Shown in pieces: positions 1-6,706 of a DNA stretch of 9,871 nucleotides (its first letter is position 1; the number at the start of each line of letters is the position of its first letter). The notes under the pieces are model-generated. The model saw nothing but the letters and a program-made list of their open reading frames with translations, searched no databases and was not told where the DNA came from. The stretch is from JBHGBB01 sp041946755 (GTDB taxonomy: Bacteria > UBP4 > UBA4092 > JAOAEQ01), in NCBI GenBank assembly GCA_041946755.1, contig JBHGBB010000151.1, forward strand, positions 1-9,871. Direction: 5' to 3'. Made by a program: the position numbers and the translations under genes.

Positions 1-345
1 CAGGAGGGCGGCGATGTCCGTGCCGGAATCGCCCGCCAGAGGCGCCGGGGTGAGGATGTGGGTCCGAACCAGATTCAAGACCCTGCCGAAGGGGAAGACG
101 GGGACGTCGAACCCCAGAAATCGCACCGGCGTGTTGTGGTTGTCCAACTCGCCGATCCCCACGACGCGGCGCTCCTGGGTCAGGGCGTCCCATCGCCGGA
201 GGGTGGCGGGGCAGGGGCCCCTGAGGAGCAGGGCCGGAAAGGCGTAACTGAGCAGCGCGCGGGGATAGGAGGTCAGGCTGTTCTGCCAGTCGGTCATGAA
301 GTCCCAAATGCCCAGCCCCGTATAGCCGGTAACGGACCAGTCGGA
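1..345 (-). CDS. PHP-domain metal-dependent hydrolase, fragment (both ends missing)
   Basis: An open frame on the minus strand runs from about 345 to the window edge without a stop. It reads SDWSVTGYTGLGIWDFM at its start, then a stretch rich in L, R and P, then VVGIGELDNHNTPVRFLGFD at about fragment residues 61-80. From family knowledge, the pattern of an aromatic 'IWDFMTDW' helix, 'LRRWDAL', and a 'G-x-LDNH' turn (DNH at 136-144) resembles the C-terminal part of PHP (polymerase and histidinol phosphatase) domain proteins, where a D-x-H turn supplies metal ligands. The N-terminal H-x-H motif would lie beyond the junction and is absent; the C-terminus lies off the window. The same frame has a TAA at 385-387, inside sequence that belongs to the neighbouring phosphoesterase gene, so it has no start of its own here. 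The segment is clearly more GC-rich than everything to its right, which supports a foreign or chimeric origin. The family assignment is from motif memory only. Confidence 0.55.
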
Positions 346-719
346 GCGCTGCCCGAATACCGAGCTTTCGGTGACCCGGCAGGTTTATAGATATAATAAA
401 ATAGCGGGAAATGATTGGAGTCAAATGGTGTTATCCATCCAGTAGGTTTAATGACAAAGAGTATCATATTCTCTTCGATCGGAATCCGATACTTCCCTTG
501 TTTATCGGTCTGGACAATATCCCGGCCATTAGATATGGCAATTTGTGGAATCCCTTTTTCTCCAGCATCGAGAATATGGTTTTTATTAATATCGTTATAC
601 ACCATACCTACCGCATAGAGTGGTTTATCTGCAGAAAACCCAAACGATATTCCTAGCAGAAGAAATAATATGGTTACAATACTATGTATTTGAATAACTT
701 TAGTCTGGCGGAGATGCAT
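324..719 (-). pseudogene. Second copy of calcineurin-like phosphoesterase, N-terminal domain only (truncated at junction)
   Basis: This frame starts at ATG 717-719 behind a good Shine-Dalgarno (AGAAAGGA, about 8 bases upstream). It encodes a signal peptide (roughly residues 10-29, ending FGFSA) and then a domain closely matching the N-terminal domain of the gene just upstream: YAVGMVYNDIN, KGIP, ISNGRDIV, GKYRIPIEE, LFVIKPTGW, FPLFYYIYKP and the linker PTGPLPA all align. Homology stops after PLPA at about 324. The frame then runs a few unrelated codons (IRGWAFGTS) to a TGA at 294-296. The metallophosphatase core and C-terminal domain are missing, so no catalytic residue is present. It is the downstream member of a tandem gene duplication (39 bp from the intact copy). 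Whether it is truly broken or just cut by a chimeric join is unresolved; I favour the latter. The N-terminal part by itself looks like an SdrD B / MetallophosN beta-sandwich. Confidence 0.75.
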
Positions 720-758
720 AATTTTATCCTTTCTTATATAAATAATATTGTTAATCTC

Positions 759-2444
759 TTATTTAATGGTAATCACTCGGGTAGCGGTATAAGTATGGCC
801 GAATATATCCCGCGTTCGTACCGTAATCAATTTCGAGCCTTTTTCACCGGATAAATCGGGTAGAGTCGCGCGCCAGATATGTTTCGAAATTTTCGGTTCC
901 GGTAATCGCTGCCAACCGGTTTTAGTTTGTTCATCATCCGGTTTCTTAAGCAACAGATAATAGGGGTCTTCCATAGCGACTTTCTGCATCGGCAGCCAAT
1001 CGGTTTTATGCTCAATCCGGAATTCTACCTTCGATTTCGTCGACCCGGCGAAAATGTTTACAATTATTTCTGTTGCGGTCATCTGGTCAACAGTAATTTC
1101 ATCCGGAGCGAAGATCGTCATTTGATACGATAGCGGTCGTTTCACCGCTTTATATTCGATTGCATACTGGTTATCGGTAAAGGTGATAATCGAATATCCA
1201 TTCGGGGCACCATCAGCCATAATCGGAATCGGCATCCCAACTTCATCTTTTACCCCACGCCACCAACTGCCGCAAACGGTACCGTTAATCAAATGATATA
1301 CCGGCTCGGTTCCCAACCAACCATCTTTTCGAGTTAAAAACCGGCTCGACATCACATGTTCATGTCCGGCGATAGCGAATACTTTCGGATGGTCTTTTAA
1401 TAAAGGTAATATTTCGCTGGTTTCAACAATACCTTTCGATAACCGCCTTTTAATGAGCCGGAGAACGCTGTTAATATCATTACTGGTATTCTCGCTGCCG
1501 GTAAGCAGAGTACTAATCGCCTGATTGGTACCATGAATTGGAATATGCATCGCCAGTACAATCAGATAATCCGGTGGTACCAGATTGATATCGTTCTTGA
1601 AAAACTCCAGTTGGTCGGGATCAAGTCCATCAAGATAATTCCGGCTGACATTCTCTCCCGGTTGCGAGAGCCACTGGATATTATCTAATGCGATTAAATG
1701 GACTTTTCCATAATCGAAGGAATAATAGCTGGGCCCGAAATACCGGGTATAGGTTTCCCGGGTATTTTTAGTGCTGGCGACATCATAGTTGGTATCATGG
1801 TTCCCTTTAACAAAATAAAACGGCCTGCCGATAACTCCGCAAGTGGATTTCAAATCCGGATATAAAGATAACGTATTTCCAGCATTATCTCCGAGTGTCA
1901 TAATGAATTTCGCATCGGTACCAATCAGCTCTTCAACCACCTCATGGGCGAAATAGTTGATATCTTGCGGTCTTGCGACCTGGATATCACCGAAGAAAAT
2001 CGCTTTAAACTGGTTCAGTTCCTGCTGTTGATACAATGGAAAATCGATGGATGCTGGTAATGGGCCGGTAGGTTCACTTCCCGGATATTTGGTTTTCGGC
2101 GATCCGTTTGGTTTATAGATATAATAGAATAGCGGGAAGTTATTGGTATCAAACGGTGTCGTCCATCCGGTAGGTTTGATGACGAATAGTGTCATTCCTT
2201 CTTCGATCGGAATTCGGTATTTCCCGAGTTCATTAGTGAGAACGATATCCCGGCCATTGGATATCCGAACATTCGGAATCCCTTTTTCCGAAGGGTCGAA
2301 ATGCCGGTTTTGGTTTAAGTCGTTATAGACGATCCCGACCGCATACTGCTGGTCTGATGCAGGAAGAGAACTAAATAAGCCGAATATCGTTATCCCGAGA
2401 ATAAGGGATAAACAAACAGAACGCATCAAACTACGAATTATCAT
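759..2444 (-). CDS. Exported calcineurin-like metallophosphoesterase with N- and C-terminal beta domains
   Basis: 561 residues. Residues about 9-30 form a signal peptide (hydrophobic core, then LPAS), so the mature enzyme is periplasmic or secreted. Three parts follow. Residues 33-130 are a beta-sandwich of the MetallophosN type (YAVGIVYNDLN, GIPNVRISNGRDIV, GKYRIPI, VIKPTGW). Residues 147-365 are the metallophosphatase core, with metal-ligand motifs D153-I-Q155, GDN 185-187, GNHD 214-217, H300 and GHEH 360-363. Residues about 390-561 are a C-terminal domain of the MetallophosC type. The first motif is D-x-Q rather than the common D-x-H; in my recollection D-x-Q is normal for this three-domain family. 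The core dephosphorylates or cleaves phosphoesters using two divalent metals; the true substrate is unknown. The start is ATG 2442-2444, with only a weak A/G-rich ribosome site upstream. It diverges from the MFS transporter across a 116-bp gap and is followed at 39 bp by a paralogous copy. Confidence 0.9.
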   Translation of the reverse strand: MIIRSLMRSVCLSLILGITIFGLFSSLPASDQQYAVGIVYNDLNQNRHFDPSEKGIPNVRISNGRDIVLTNELGKYRIPIEEGMTLFVIKPTGWTTPFDTNNFPLFYYIYKPNGSPKTKYPGSEPTGPLPASIDFPLYQQQELNQFKAIFFGDIQVARPQDINYFAHEVVEELIGTDAKFIMTLGDNAGNTLSLYPDLKSTCGVIGRPFYFVKGNHDTNYDVASTKNTRETYTRYFGPSYYSFDYGKVHLIALDNIQWLSQPGENVSRNYLDGLDPDQLEFFKNDINLVPPDYLIVLAMHIPIHGTNQAISTLLTGSENTSNDINSVLRLIKRRLSKGIVETSEILPLLKDHPKVFAIAGHEHVMSSRFLTRKDGWLGTEPVYHLINGTVCGSWWRGVKDEVGMPIPIMADGAPNGYSIITFTDNQYAIEYKAVKRPLSYQMTIFAPDEITVDQMTATEIIVNIFAGSTKSKVEFRIEHKTDWLPMQKVAMEDPYYLLLKKPDDEQTKTGWQRLPEPKISKHIWRATLPDLSGEKGSKLITVRTRDIFGHTYTATRVITIK

Positions 2445-2454
2445 AGTCTTTATT

Positions 2455-2460
2455 TATAAT
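2455..2460 (+). promoter_or_regulatory. Possible -10 element (TATAAT) upstream of the MFS gene
   Basis: A perfect TATAAT lies in the divergent gap and points at the transporter gene, about 100 bases before its preferred start. The position 17 bases upstream (TACGAA) is a poor -35. In AT-rich DNA a lone TATAAT is weak evidence. Confidence 0.25.
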
Positions 2461-2560
2461 ATCAATTTGAATATTTAACCATACACTCCAATTGGTCTGC
2501 AAGTTCGTTCTACGGTACAATAGTTACTTATCATTATCTAATAACCCTGGCTTTCACTCT

Positions 2561-3946
2561 ATGATAGAAAATCAAACTATCGATTATCCGCATAAATCAA
2601 TCGCGTTGTTTATTACTACCCTCGCTTCTTTTCTCACTGCATTTATGGGGGCAGCGATTAATATTGCGCTGCCGGCGATCGGTACCGAATTACAGATGAC
2701 CGCGATTGGATTAAGCTGGGTAGCAACCGCATATATCTTATCTGCCGCAATGTTTCTGGTACCGTTAGGGAAGCTGGCGGATATTTCCGGCCGGAAAAAG
2801 ATTTATACGATCGGAATTATCGGGTATATCCTCTTTTCATTCACTTCTGCTATCGCTACTACTTCGACGATGCTGATCATCTCCCGCGCGTTGCAAGGGA
2901 TCGGAGGCGCGATGCTGTTCGGAACCGGAGTAGCGATTCTCATTTCGATTTATCCTCCGGGAGACCGCGGTCGGGTTATCGGCATCAATGTTGCCGCGGT
3001 ATATCTGGGATTATCGCTTGGCCCTTTTCTCGGCGGAATATTAACCCAGCAGTTCGGATGGCGCAGTATCTTTTATATCAATGTTCCGTTAGGGTTGCTG
3101 GTTTTGATTCTCATCCTCTGGAAATTGAAAGGGGAATGGGCGGAAGCGCAGCATGAACGATTCGATATTATCGGTTCGATAATATATGGATTGATGCTGA
3201 TTTCGATTATGTATGGCTTATCGAAACTGCCGGCATCGGTTGCTATTATTCTAGTTCTGGTCGGGATAATGGGATTCATCGGATTTATTGTTTGGGAAAA
3301 GAGAATGGTGCATCCGCTATTAGACATTCAACTATTTATAACCAACCGGGTGTTTGCCTTTTCGAATTTAGCCGCGTTGATTAATTATAGCGCGACCTTC
3401 GCGGTCGGATTCTTATTAAGTTTATATCTGCAATATATCAAAGGATTGACTCCGCAGAATGCCGGATTGGTACTGGTATCGCAGCCAATCATGCAGGCGA
3501 TCTTCTCCCCGATAGCCGGAAAAATGTCGGATAAAATCGAGCCGCGAATTGTTGCTTCAATCGGGATGGCGTTTACCGTTATCGGCTTGATGCTGTTAAT
3601 CTTAATAACCGCGACCACGTCTATCTTATATATCGTCTTCAGTCTCATTGTGCTGGGATTCGGATTCGGCCTTTTCTCTTCGCCGAACACCAATGCGGTT
3701 ATGGGCGCAGTCAATAAATCGGTGTATAGTGTCGCGTCTGCGACCTTGGGAACGATGCGGTTGATTGGGATGATGTTAAGTATGGGAATATCAACCTTGA
3801 TATTCTCGGTATATATCGGGAATGTACCGTTAAGTCCGGCGGCATATCCGATGCTAATGATCAGTATTCGGATCGCATTGATTATTTTTGCGCTCCTTTG
3901 TTTCGCTGGCGTTTTCGCTTCACTTATGCGTGGGAAATTGAGATAA
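2561..3946 (+). CDS. Major facilitator superfamily efflux transporter, DHA2 (EmrB/QacA-like) type
   Basis: From the preferred ATG at 2561 this is a 461-residue inner-membrane protein, almost entirely hydrophobic helices and consistent with the 14-helix DHA2 layout. Family motifs visible: INIALPAIG after helix 1 (residues 33-41); motif A GKLADISGRKK (70-80); motif B R109-ALQGIGGA; the antiporter motif C G-LSLGPFLGGI (150-160); and GWRSIFYINVPLG (166-178), a good DHA2 marker. Such proteins use the proton gradient to export drugs, dyes or other small amphipathic compounds; the substrate cannot be read from sequence. The frame extends upstream to ATG 2492, but those 23 extra residues (MVCKFVLRYNSYLSLSNN...) do not look like a DHA2 N-terminus, and neither start has a clear Shine-Dalgarno, so the exact start is uncertain. 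It is a single-gene unit: divergent from the phosphoesterase and convergent with the secretin, with terminator structures right after its stop. Confidence 0.9.
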   Translation: MIENQTIDYPHKSIALFITTLASFLTAFMGAAINIALPAIGTELQMTAIGLSWVATAYILSAAMFLVPLGKLADISGRKKIYTIGIIGYILFSFTSAIATTSTMLIISRALQGIGGAMLFGTGVAILISIYPPGDRGRVIGINVAAVYLGLSLGPFLGGILTQQFGWRSIFYINVPLGLLVLILILWKLKGEWAEAQHERFDIIGSIIYGLMLISIMYGLSKLPASVAIILVLVGIMGFIGFIVWEKRMVHPLLDIQLFITNRVFAFSNLAALINYSATFAVGFLLSLYLQYIKGLTPQNAGLVLVSQPIMQAIFSPIAGKMSDKIEPRIVASIGMAFTVIGLMLLILITATTSILYIVFSLIVLGFGFGLFSSPNTNAVMGAVNKSVYSVASATLGTMRLIGMMLSMGISTLIFSVYIGNVPLSPAAYPMLMISIRIALIIFALLCFAGVFASLMRGKLR

Positions 3947-3962
3947 AGAACGGGGTAGCGGA

Positions 3963-3989
3963 ATCAGTTTGGCAGGCTGCCAATCTGAT
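3963..3989. repeat. Imperfect inverted repeat just after the MFS stop
   Basis: ATCAG-T-TTGGCAG, a central G, then CTGCCAA-T-CTGAT: 12 paired positions with one T/T mismatch, 16 bases past the transporter stop codon. It has no following T-run, so alone it is not a canonical intrinsic terminator. It may protect the 3' end or assist the strong terminator 30 bases further on. Confidence 0.5.
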
Positions 3990-4011
3990 CGGTAACCCTA
4001 ATATAATCAAT

Positions 4012-4050
4012 AAAAAAAGCAAACTCTCCAATGGAGAGTTTGCTTTTTTT
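4012..4050. terminator. Bidirectional intrinsic terminator between convergent genes
   Basis: Seven A (4012-4018), then an 11-bp perfect stem GCAAACTCTCC / GGAGAGTTTGC around the loop AAT (4030-4032), then seven T (4044-4050). The A7-stem-T7 symmetry makes it work on both strands. It would stop the plus-strand MFS transcript (stop codon at 3946) and the minus-strand OmpH-like/secretin transcript (stop codon at 4166). Confidence 0.93.
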
Positions 4051-4103
4051 AGGACTGCTCTTGGCTTATAGTATCTATTTTTAAGTTTCTTCTTACTTTT
4101 ATC

Positions 4104-4166
4104 TTCTAGTTTCTGGTTTTTTCTGACTTCTACCTTCTACCTTCTGACTTCTAGTTTCTTAATTCT
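4104..4166. repeat. Degenerate 7-bp tandem repeat (TTCT core)
   Basis: TTCT occurs at 4104 and 4111, and then exactly every seven bases at 4121, 4128, 4135, 4142, 4149, 4156 and 4163, with variable spacers such as GAC, ACC and AGT. The array fills the space between the bidirectional terminator and the secretin stop codon and runs into the stop itself. It reads as all-pyrimidine-rich on the plus strand and as GAA-rich on the secretin mRNA. Confidence 0.85.
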
Positions 4167-5041
4167 TATTCCGGAACCGGCTGCGGATTTTCGGTTGGCG
4201 GTAGTAGCGGTGACGGTATCATCAGTCGTTCATGCGGCCGGATAATATGGGGAGTAATAAAAATAACAATTTCGGTTTTAGTCTGTTGCATACTCCGGTT
4301 TCCGAAAAGGAGCGATCCGAGAATCGGGATTCGAGATAATCCGGGGATACCGCTATGGTCATTCGAACTTAAGGTTTTATATAATCCACCCAGCATAAAG
4401 GTTTCTCCATCTTTAACCAAGACCTGGGTCGATGCTTCCCGGGTAGAAAACACCGGTAAATCCGCTTGACTCGAACTCCCGACCGGCATGGTTCTGGTTC
4501 CGGTTTTTGCGCTGACTTTCGGGGCGACTTTTAATAGCACATAATCTTGTTCTTGAATAGTTGGGGTGACCACCAACTCTACCCCGATTTTCTTATATTG
4601 GGTGGTTACCACTTCTGAATTGTTAACAATTTGAACTACCGGTACCGGCTCTTCTTCACCGGTAAGTATTTTCGCTTCTGCGCCATCCAAAGTAACAATG
4701 CGCGGGCTGGATAATAAATCCGCTTTCCCTTTCTTTTCCAAGGCTTCCAAGGTGCCTTGAACATATCCATATTTACCGCCCCAGGTACTTAACCCGCCGA
4801 ATGTGATATTAATCCCGCCAGCATTAGCATCCGACCTTGGGAATGCGGTGGTGATACTGCTAATCACCTGGCCGGGACTGGTCGCATTCAATCCCCATGA
4901 AATCCCGGTACTTACCGCGGCATCATAGTTGATTTCAACTACTTTAACTTCAATCATCACCTGCTGCGGGAGAATAGCATACGAATAAACCGATAATATT
5001 AGGGTGAGAGAGAAACCAACGAGATAATTTGATAGTTTCAT
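4166..5041 (-). CDS. Short secretin-domain protein (GspD/PilQ superfamily C-domain only)
   Basis: 291 residues. Residues 1-22 are a signal peptide (cleavage near SYA-IL), followed directly by QQVMIEVKVVEINYDAAVSTGISWG (26-50), the usual entry strand of the secretin domain. Core signatures follow: LLSSPRIVTLDGAEAKILTGEEEPV (109-133), the KIGVELVVTPTI strand (151-162), STREASTQVLVKDGETFMLGGL (199-220), GIPGLSRIPILGSLLFGNRS (231-250) and TEIVIFITPHII (256-267). Together these make the outer-membrane beta-barrel module of type II/III secretion and type IV pilus systems. The N0/STN and N1-N2 periplasmic rings normally present are missing, so length is about half or less of a typical GspD or PilQ. 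The C-terminus is proline-rich. It lies downstream of the Skp/OmpH-like gene in the same direction with a 97-bp gap. No pilus or secretion ATPase is in the window. It could be a minimal outer-membrane channel or a component working with N-domains encoded elsewhere. Confidence 0.88.
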   Translation of the reverse strand: MKLSNYLVGFSLTLILSVYSYAILPQQVMIEVKVVEINYDAAVSTGISWGLNATSPGQVISSITTAFPRSDANAGGINITFGGLSTWGGKYGYVQGTLEALEKKGKADLLSSPRIVTLDGAEAKILTGEEEPVPVVQIVNNSEVVTTQYKKIGVELVVTPTIQEQDYVLLKVAPKVSAKTGTRTMPVGSSSQADLPVFSTREASTQVLVKDGETFMLGGLYKTLSSNDHSGIPGLSRIPILGSLLFGNRSMQQTKTEIVIFITPHIIRPHERLMIPSPLLPPTENPQPVPE

Positions 5042-5048
5042 AAAGAAT

Positions 5049-5060
5049 CAGGTTAACCTG
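5049..5060. promoter_or_regulatory. 12-bp perfect palindrome in front of the secretin start
   Basis: CAGGTTAACCTG is a perfect dyad seven bases upstream of the secretin ATG (5039-5041). It sits where a Shine-Dalgarno would be expected, and no clear Shine-Dalgarno is otherwise visible. It could be an operator or a small RNA hairpin that limits translation; this is inference. Confidence 0.35.
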
Positions 5061-5066
5061 AAAACC

Positions 5067-5140
5067 AAAAGACGAAAAAACTAAAGAACGCTATGCAAGT
5101 TGTTTTTCGGTTTTTCGGTTCTTTCGTTTTTCCGTCTTTT
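5067..5140. repeat. 23-bp inverted repeat with CGAAAAAC octamer repeats between OmpH-like and secretin genes
   Basis: The arm at 5067-5089 (AAAAGACGAAAAAACTAAAG, then AAC) matches the reverse complement of 5118-5140 at 21 of 23 positions, with a 28-base loop. The right side, read on the minus strand, is also a short degenerate tandem array of CGAAAAAC-like units. It overlaps the last bases of the OmpH-like stop codon (5139-5141). As an RNA hairpin it could attenuate transcription or protect the mRNA between the two genes, but it lacks a GC-rich stem, so I list it as a repeat rather than a terminator. Confidence 0.65.
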
Positions 5141-5540
5141 ACTTTTGATCCAGTGCATCGATTACCGATTGGGTGATATCCGGGATAGGTTTGGAAAATC
5201 CGGTAATATAGCCGAGTTCACCGACCAGATCATAGCTTTTTTCGGTAGCTATTTTCTTTATCGCGGTTTGCACTTTTTCATTCGCCCGCTGCATGAGTAT
5301 CCAATACAGTGGATTATCGGATTTAATTTTCTCTTTTTTAATCCGCTGGATTTCTTTGGTTGCATCCAGGACTTTATTCAGTTCGAGTTGGGCGGGGCTG
5401 CTATATTCTTTAACATTACCATAATATATTTTATCTTCTTTAATGGTAACCTCAGCAGACACAAGCTGGTAGACAAACAAGATGGCTATACAAAATATTG
5501 CGAGATATAATATTTTTTTGGTTTGGGTAGGAGTCCCCAT
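5139..5540 (-). CDS. Small exported Skp/OmpH-like protein
   Basis: 133 residues. A hydrophobic segment at 10-27 ending QLVSA gives a signal peptide with cleavage near residue 29. A helical, charged stretch follows (about 50-100; TKEIQRIKKEKIKS, ILMQRANEKVQTAIKKIATEK). The end, KSYDLVGELGYITGF then DITQSVIDAL (121-130), matches the C-terminal pattern of Skp/OmpH chaperones (a 'gydlV' strand, then 'DIT..Vi.aL'). Skp carries unfolded outer-membrane proteins across the periplasm. The coiled-coil prongs look shorter than usual (Skp is roughly 160 residues), so this could be a reduced relative. The start has a good Shine-Dalgarno (AAGGGG about seven bases before ATG) and a well-placed sigma70 promoter. 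Location directly upstream of a secretin fits a helper for outer-membrane assembly; that link is inference. Confidence 0.6.
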   Translation of the reverse strand: MGTPTQTKKILYLAIFCIAILFVYQLVSAEVTIKEDKIYYGNVKEYSSPAQLELNKVLDATKEIQRIKKEKIKSDNPLYWILMQRANEKVQTAIKKIATEKSYDLVGELGYITGFSKPIPDITQSVIDALDQK

Positions 5541-5566
5541 AAAAATCCCCTTCTACTTAATCCTCT

Positions 5567-5595
5567 ATCCTAGCGTAAACAAGGCGGTTTGTCAA
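5567..5595 (-). promoter_or_regulatory. Sigma70-type promoter for the OmpH-like/secretin genes
   Basis: On the minus strand a perfect -35 TTGACA (5595-5590) is followed by exactly 17 bases and a -10 TAGGAT (5572-5567). Transcription would start near 5560, giving a leader of about 20 bases that contains the AAGGGG ribosome site of the OmpH-like gene. Confidence 0.75.
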
Positions 5596-5659
5596 GTTTC
5601 GTCTGGATTGCATTAACTCAGGCTATTTTATATTACATACGAACGAAAAACCTATCCGG

Positions 5660-5690
5660 TTGACACGATTAACAAAAATAATGCTATTTT
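5660..5690 (+). promoter_or_regulatory. Possible orphan promoter pointing antisense into the split TPR gene
   Basis: A perfect TTGACA at 5660-5665 on the plus strand is followed by an AT-rich spacer and TGCTATTTT (5682-5690), which can be read as an extended -10 (TG-n-TATTTT) at a long 19-base spacing. No plus-strand gene follows; transcription would run antisense to the 5718-6706 gene. The -10 is imperfect. Confidence 0.3.
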
Positions 5691-5717
5691 CTATTATACT
5701 GATTGATTTATTTGGAG

Positions 5718-6706
5718 TTACATATCTCGCCTACTCATTTTGCGATATTCATAGTCTCTATTATATGCAACGCATGACACGGCGTCATAGTATTTTTTGA
5801 CTTCTTGATAATACCCGCGCTCCATCAATCCTTTAGCGAGAGCTGTTGGCGAATGTAAAGGGGTATAGGCTAACTCAGCCAGTTGCAGCATCCAGTACCG
5901 CGCTTCATCGATTTTCCCTTGCGCTAAACAGATTTGGCCTAGCTCATCATAGATAAATACCAGTGAATTTTTAAGCAATTCTGGCGGTGGTGTTTTATCT
6001 TTATACGCTAATGCTTTTTTAGGATCGTATATGCTTGGTCCAGCTGGCTTTTCTTTTTTAAGAATTTAGCTTGATAGTATAATAAACACATAGGATCAAT
6101 GCCGGGAAATCGGGCCTGCGCTTGCGTAACGGTTGCCATACCTTTATCGTTTTCATCGAGCACTGAATATCCTCTTAATAAATTACGTGTTGTTAAAAAA
6201 ACAAGTTCTTTCATCGTGGTATTATTAGCATAGTTAAATGCGTGCTCTAGATATGCCATACCGGATAAGACGGCTTCACGATGTAGAGTAGTTGGTAGAC
6301 TCTTATCGGGTGGGATTTCATGGTACCATCTCTCTTCCTTGGCATATAAGGCATCTTTTGGGGGCAAGGAATTATCGAGTAAAATACACCCCACGGTACA
6401 GTTTACCTGAATATCGTTTGGATGGATTTTTAAATAGTTTTTCAACGTTTGAACGATTTCGTCTGTAAACTCTTGGTCATATAGATAAAATGAACTACCA
6501 AAAGGATAGAGCATATAACTGGTTGGTTCTTGTTGCGCTAGTTTGATTAAGGATTGCCGTAACCCGGCTCGGTTTTTACTCGAAATAGCCGAAAATGCCG
6601 CTTGTTCTGCGGGAGTTAAATCCCATGAAAAAGCTGCAGCGGTATGCCATTGCGAACATACAATAAATAATATACTAAATAATATCGAGTTAATATATTT
6701 TGTCAT
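5718..6706 (-). pseudogene. Exported TPR-like protein, split by a frameshift in an A6 run
   Basis: The first frame (6706 to 6008, 232 residues) has a signal peptide (about 5-25, WHTAAA-F) and aligns along its length with the intact paralog upstream: LTPAEQAAFSA, YGSSFYLYDQEFTD, LKIHPNDIQVNC, LLDNS, TTLHREA. It stops after AYTILKKH. One frame over (-1), sequence continues ALAYKDKTPPPELLKNSLV, then YDELGQICLAQGKIDEARYWMLQLAEL and ALAKGLMERGYYQEVKKYY, matching the paralog to near its end. The switch lies at 6014-6020, CTA-AAA-AAG. One extra A there would restore one 329-residue frame. The YxxLGxxxxxxGxxxxA pattern is TPR-like; such repeats mediate protein contacts. The C-terminus (DAVSCVAYNRDYEYRKMS...) is shorter than, and unlike, the paralog's. 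It may be a decayed gene, a homopolymer sequencing error, or a -1 frameshifted gene. Function is unknown. Confidence 0.8.

Noticed and set aside
294..323. The last nine residues (IRGWAFGTS) of the truncated phosphoesterase frame as a real C-terminus
   Set aside because: They are out-of-frame reading of PHP-coding sequence past the junction and do not align with the intact copy.
1..345. The GC-rich left end as a horizontally acquired island
   Set aside because: Only one fragment is seen, with no mobile gene, and the join lies in a shared ~22-mer within two coding frames; a chimera is simpler.
14..390. Two plus-strand open frames (14-247 and 58-390) in the GC-rich left end
   Set aside because: They are rich in G, R and P in the way of antisense frames in GC-rich DNA, while the minus-strand frame gives a coherent PHP-like protein over the same bases.
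2492..2560. Extended N-terminus of the MFS protein from ATG 2492
   Set aside because: The extra residues do not resemble the cytoplasmic N-terminus of DHA2 transporters and have no ribosome site; ATG 2561 gives a normal-length leader before helix 1.
3073..3714. Minus-strand open frames (3073-3327 and 3385-3714) opposite the MFS gene
   Set aside because: Shadows of a transporter gene whose plus-strand motifs are unambiguous.
5100..5510. Plus-strand 136-residue open frame opposite the OmpH-like gene
   Set aside because: It is low-complexity F/I/L-rich translation of the antisense strand; the minus frame has a promoter, ribosome site, signal peptide and family pattern.
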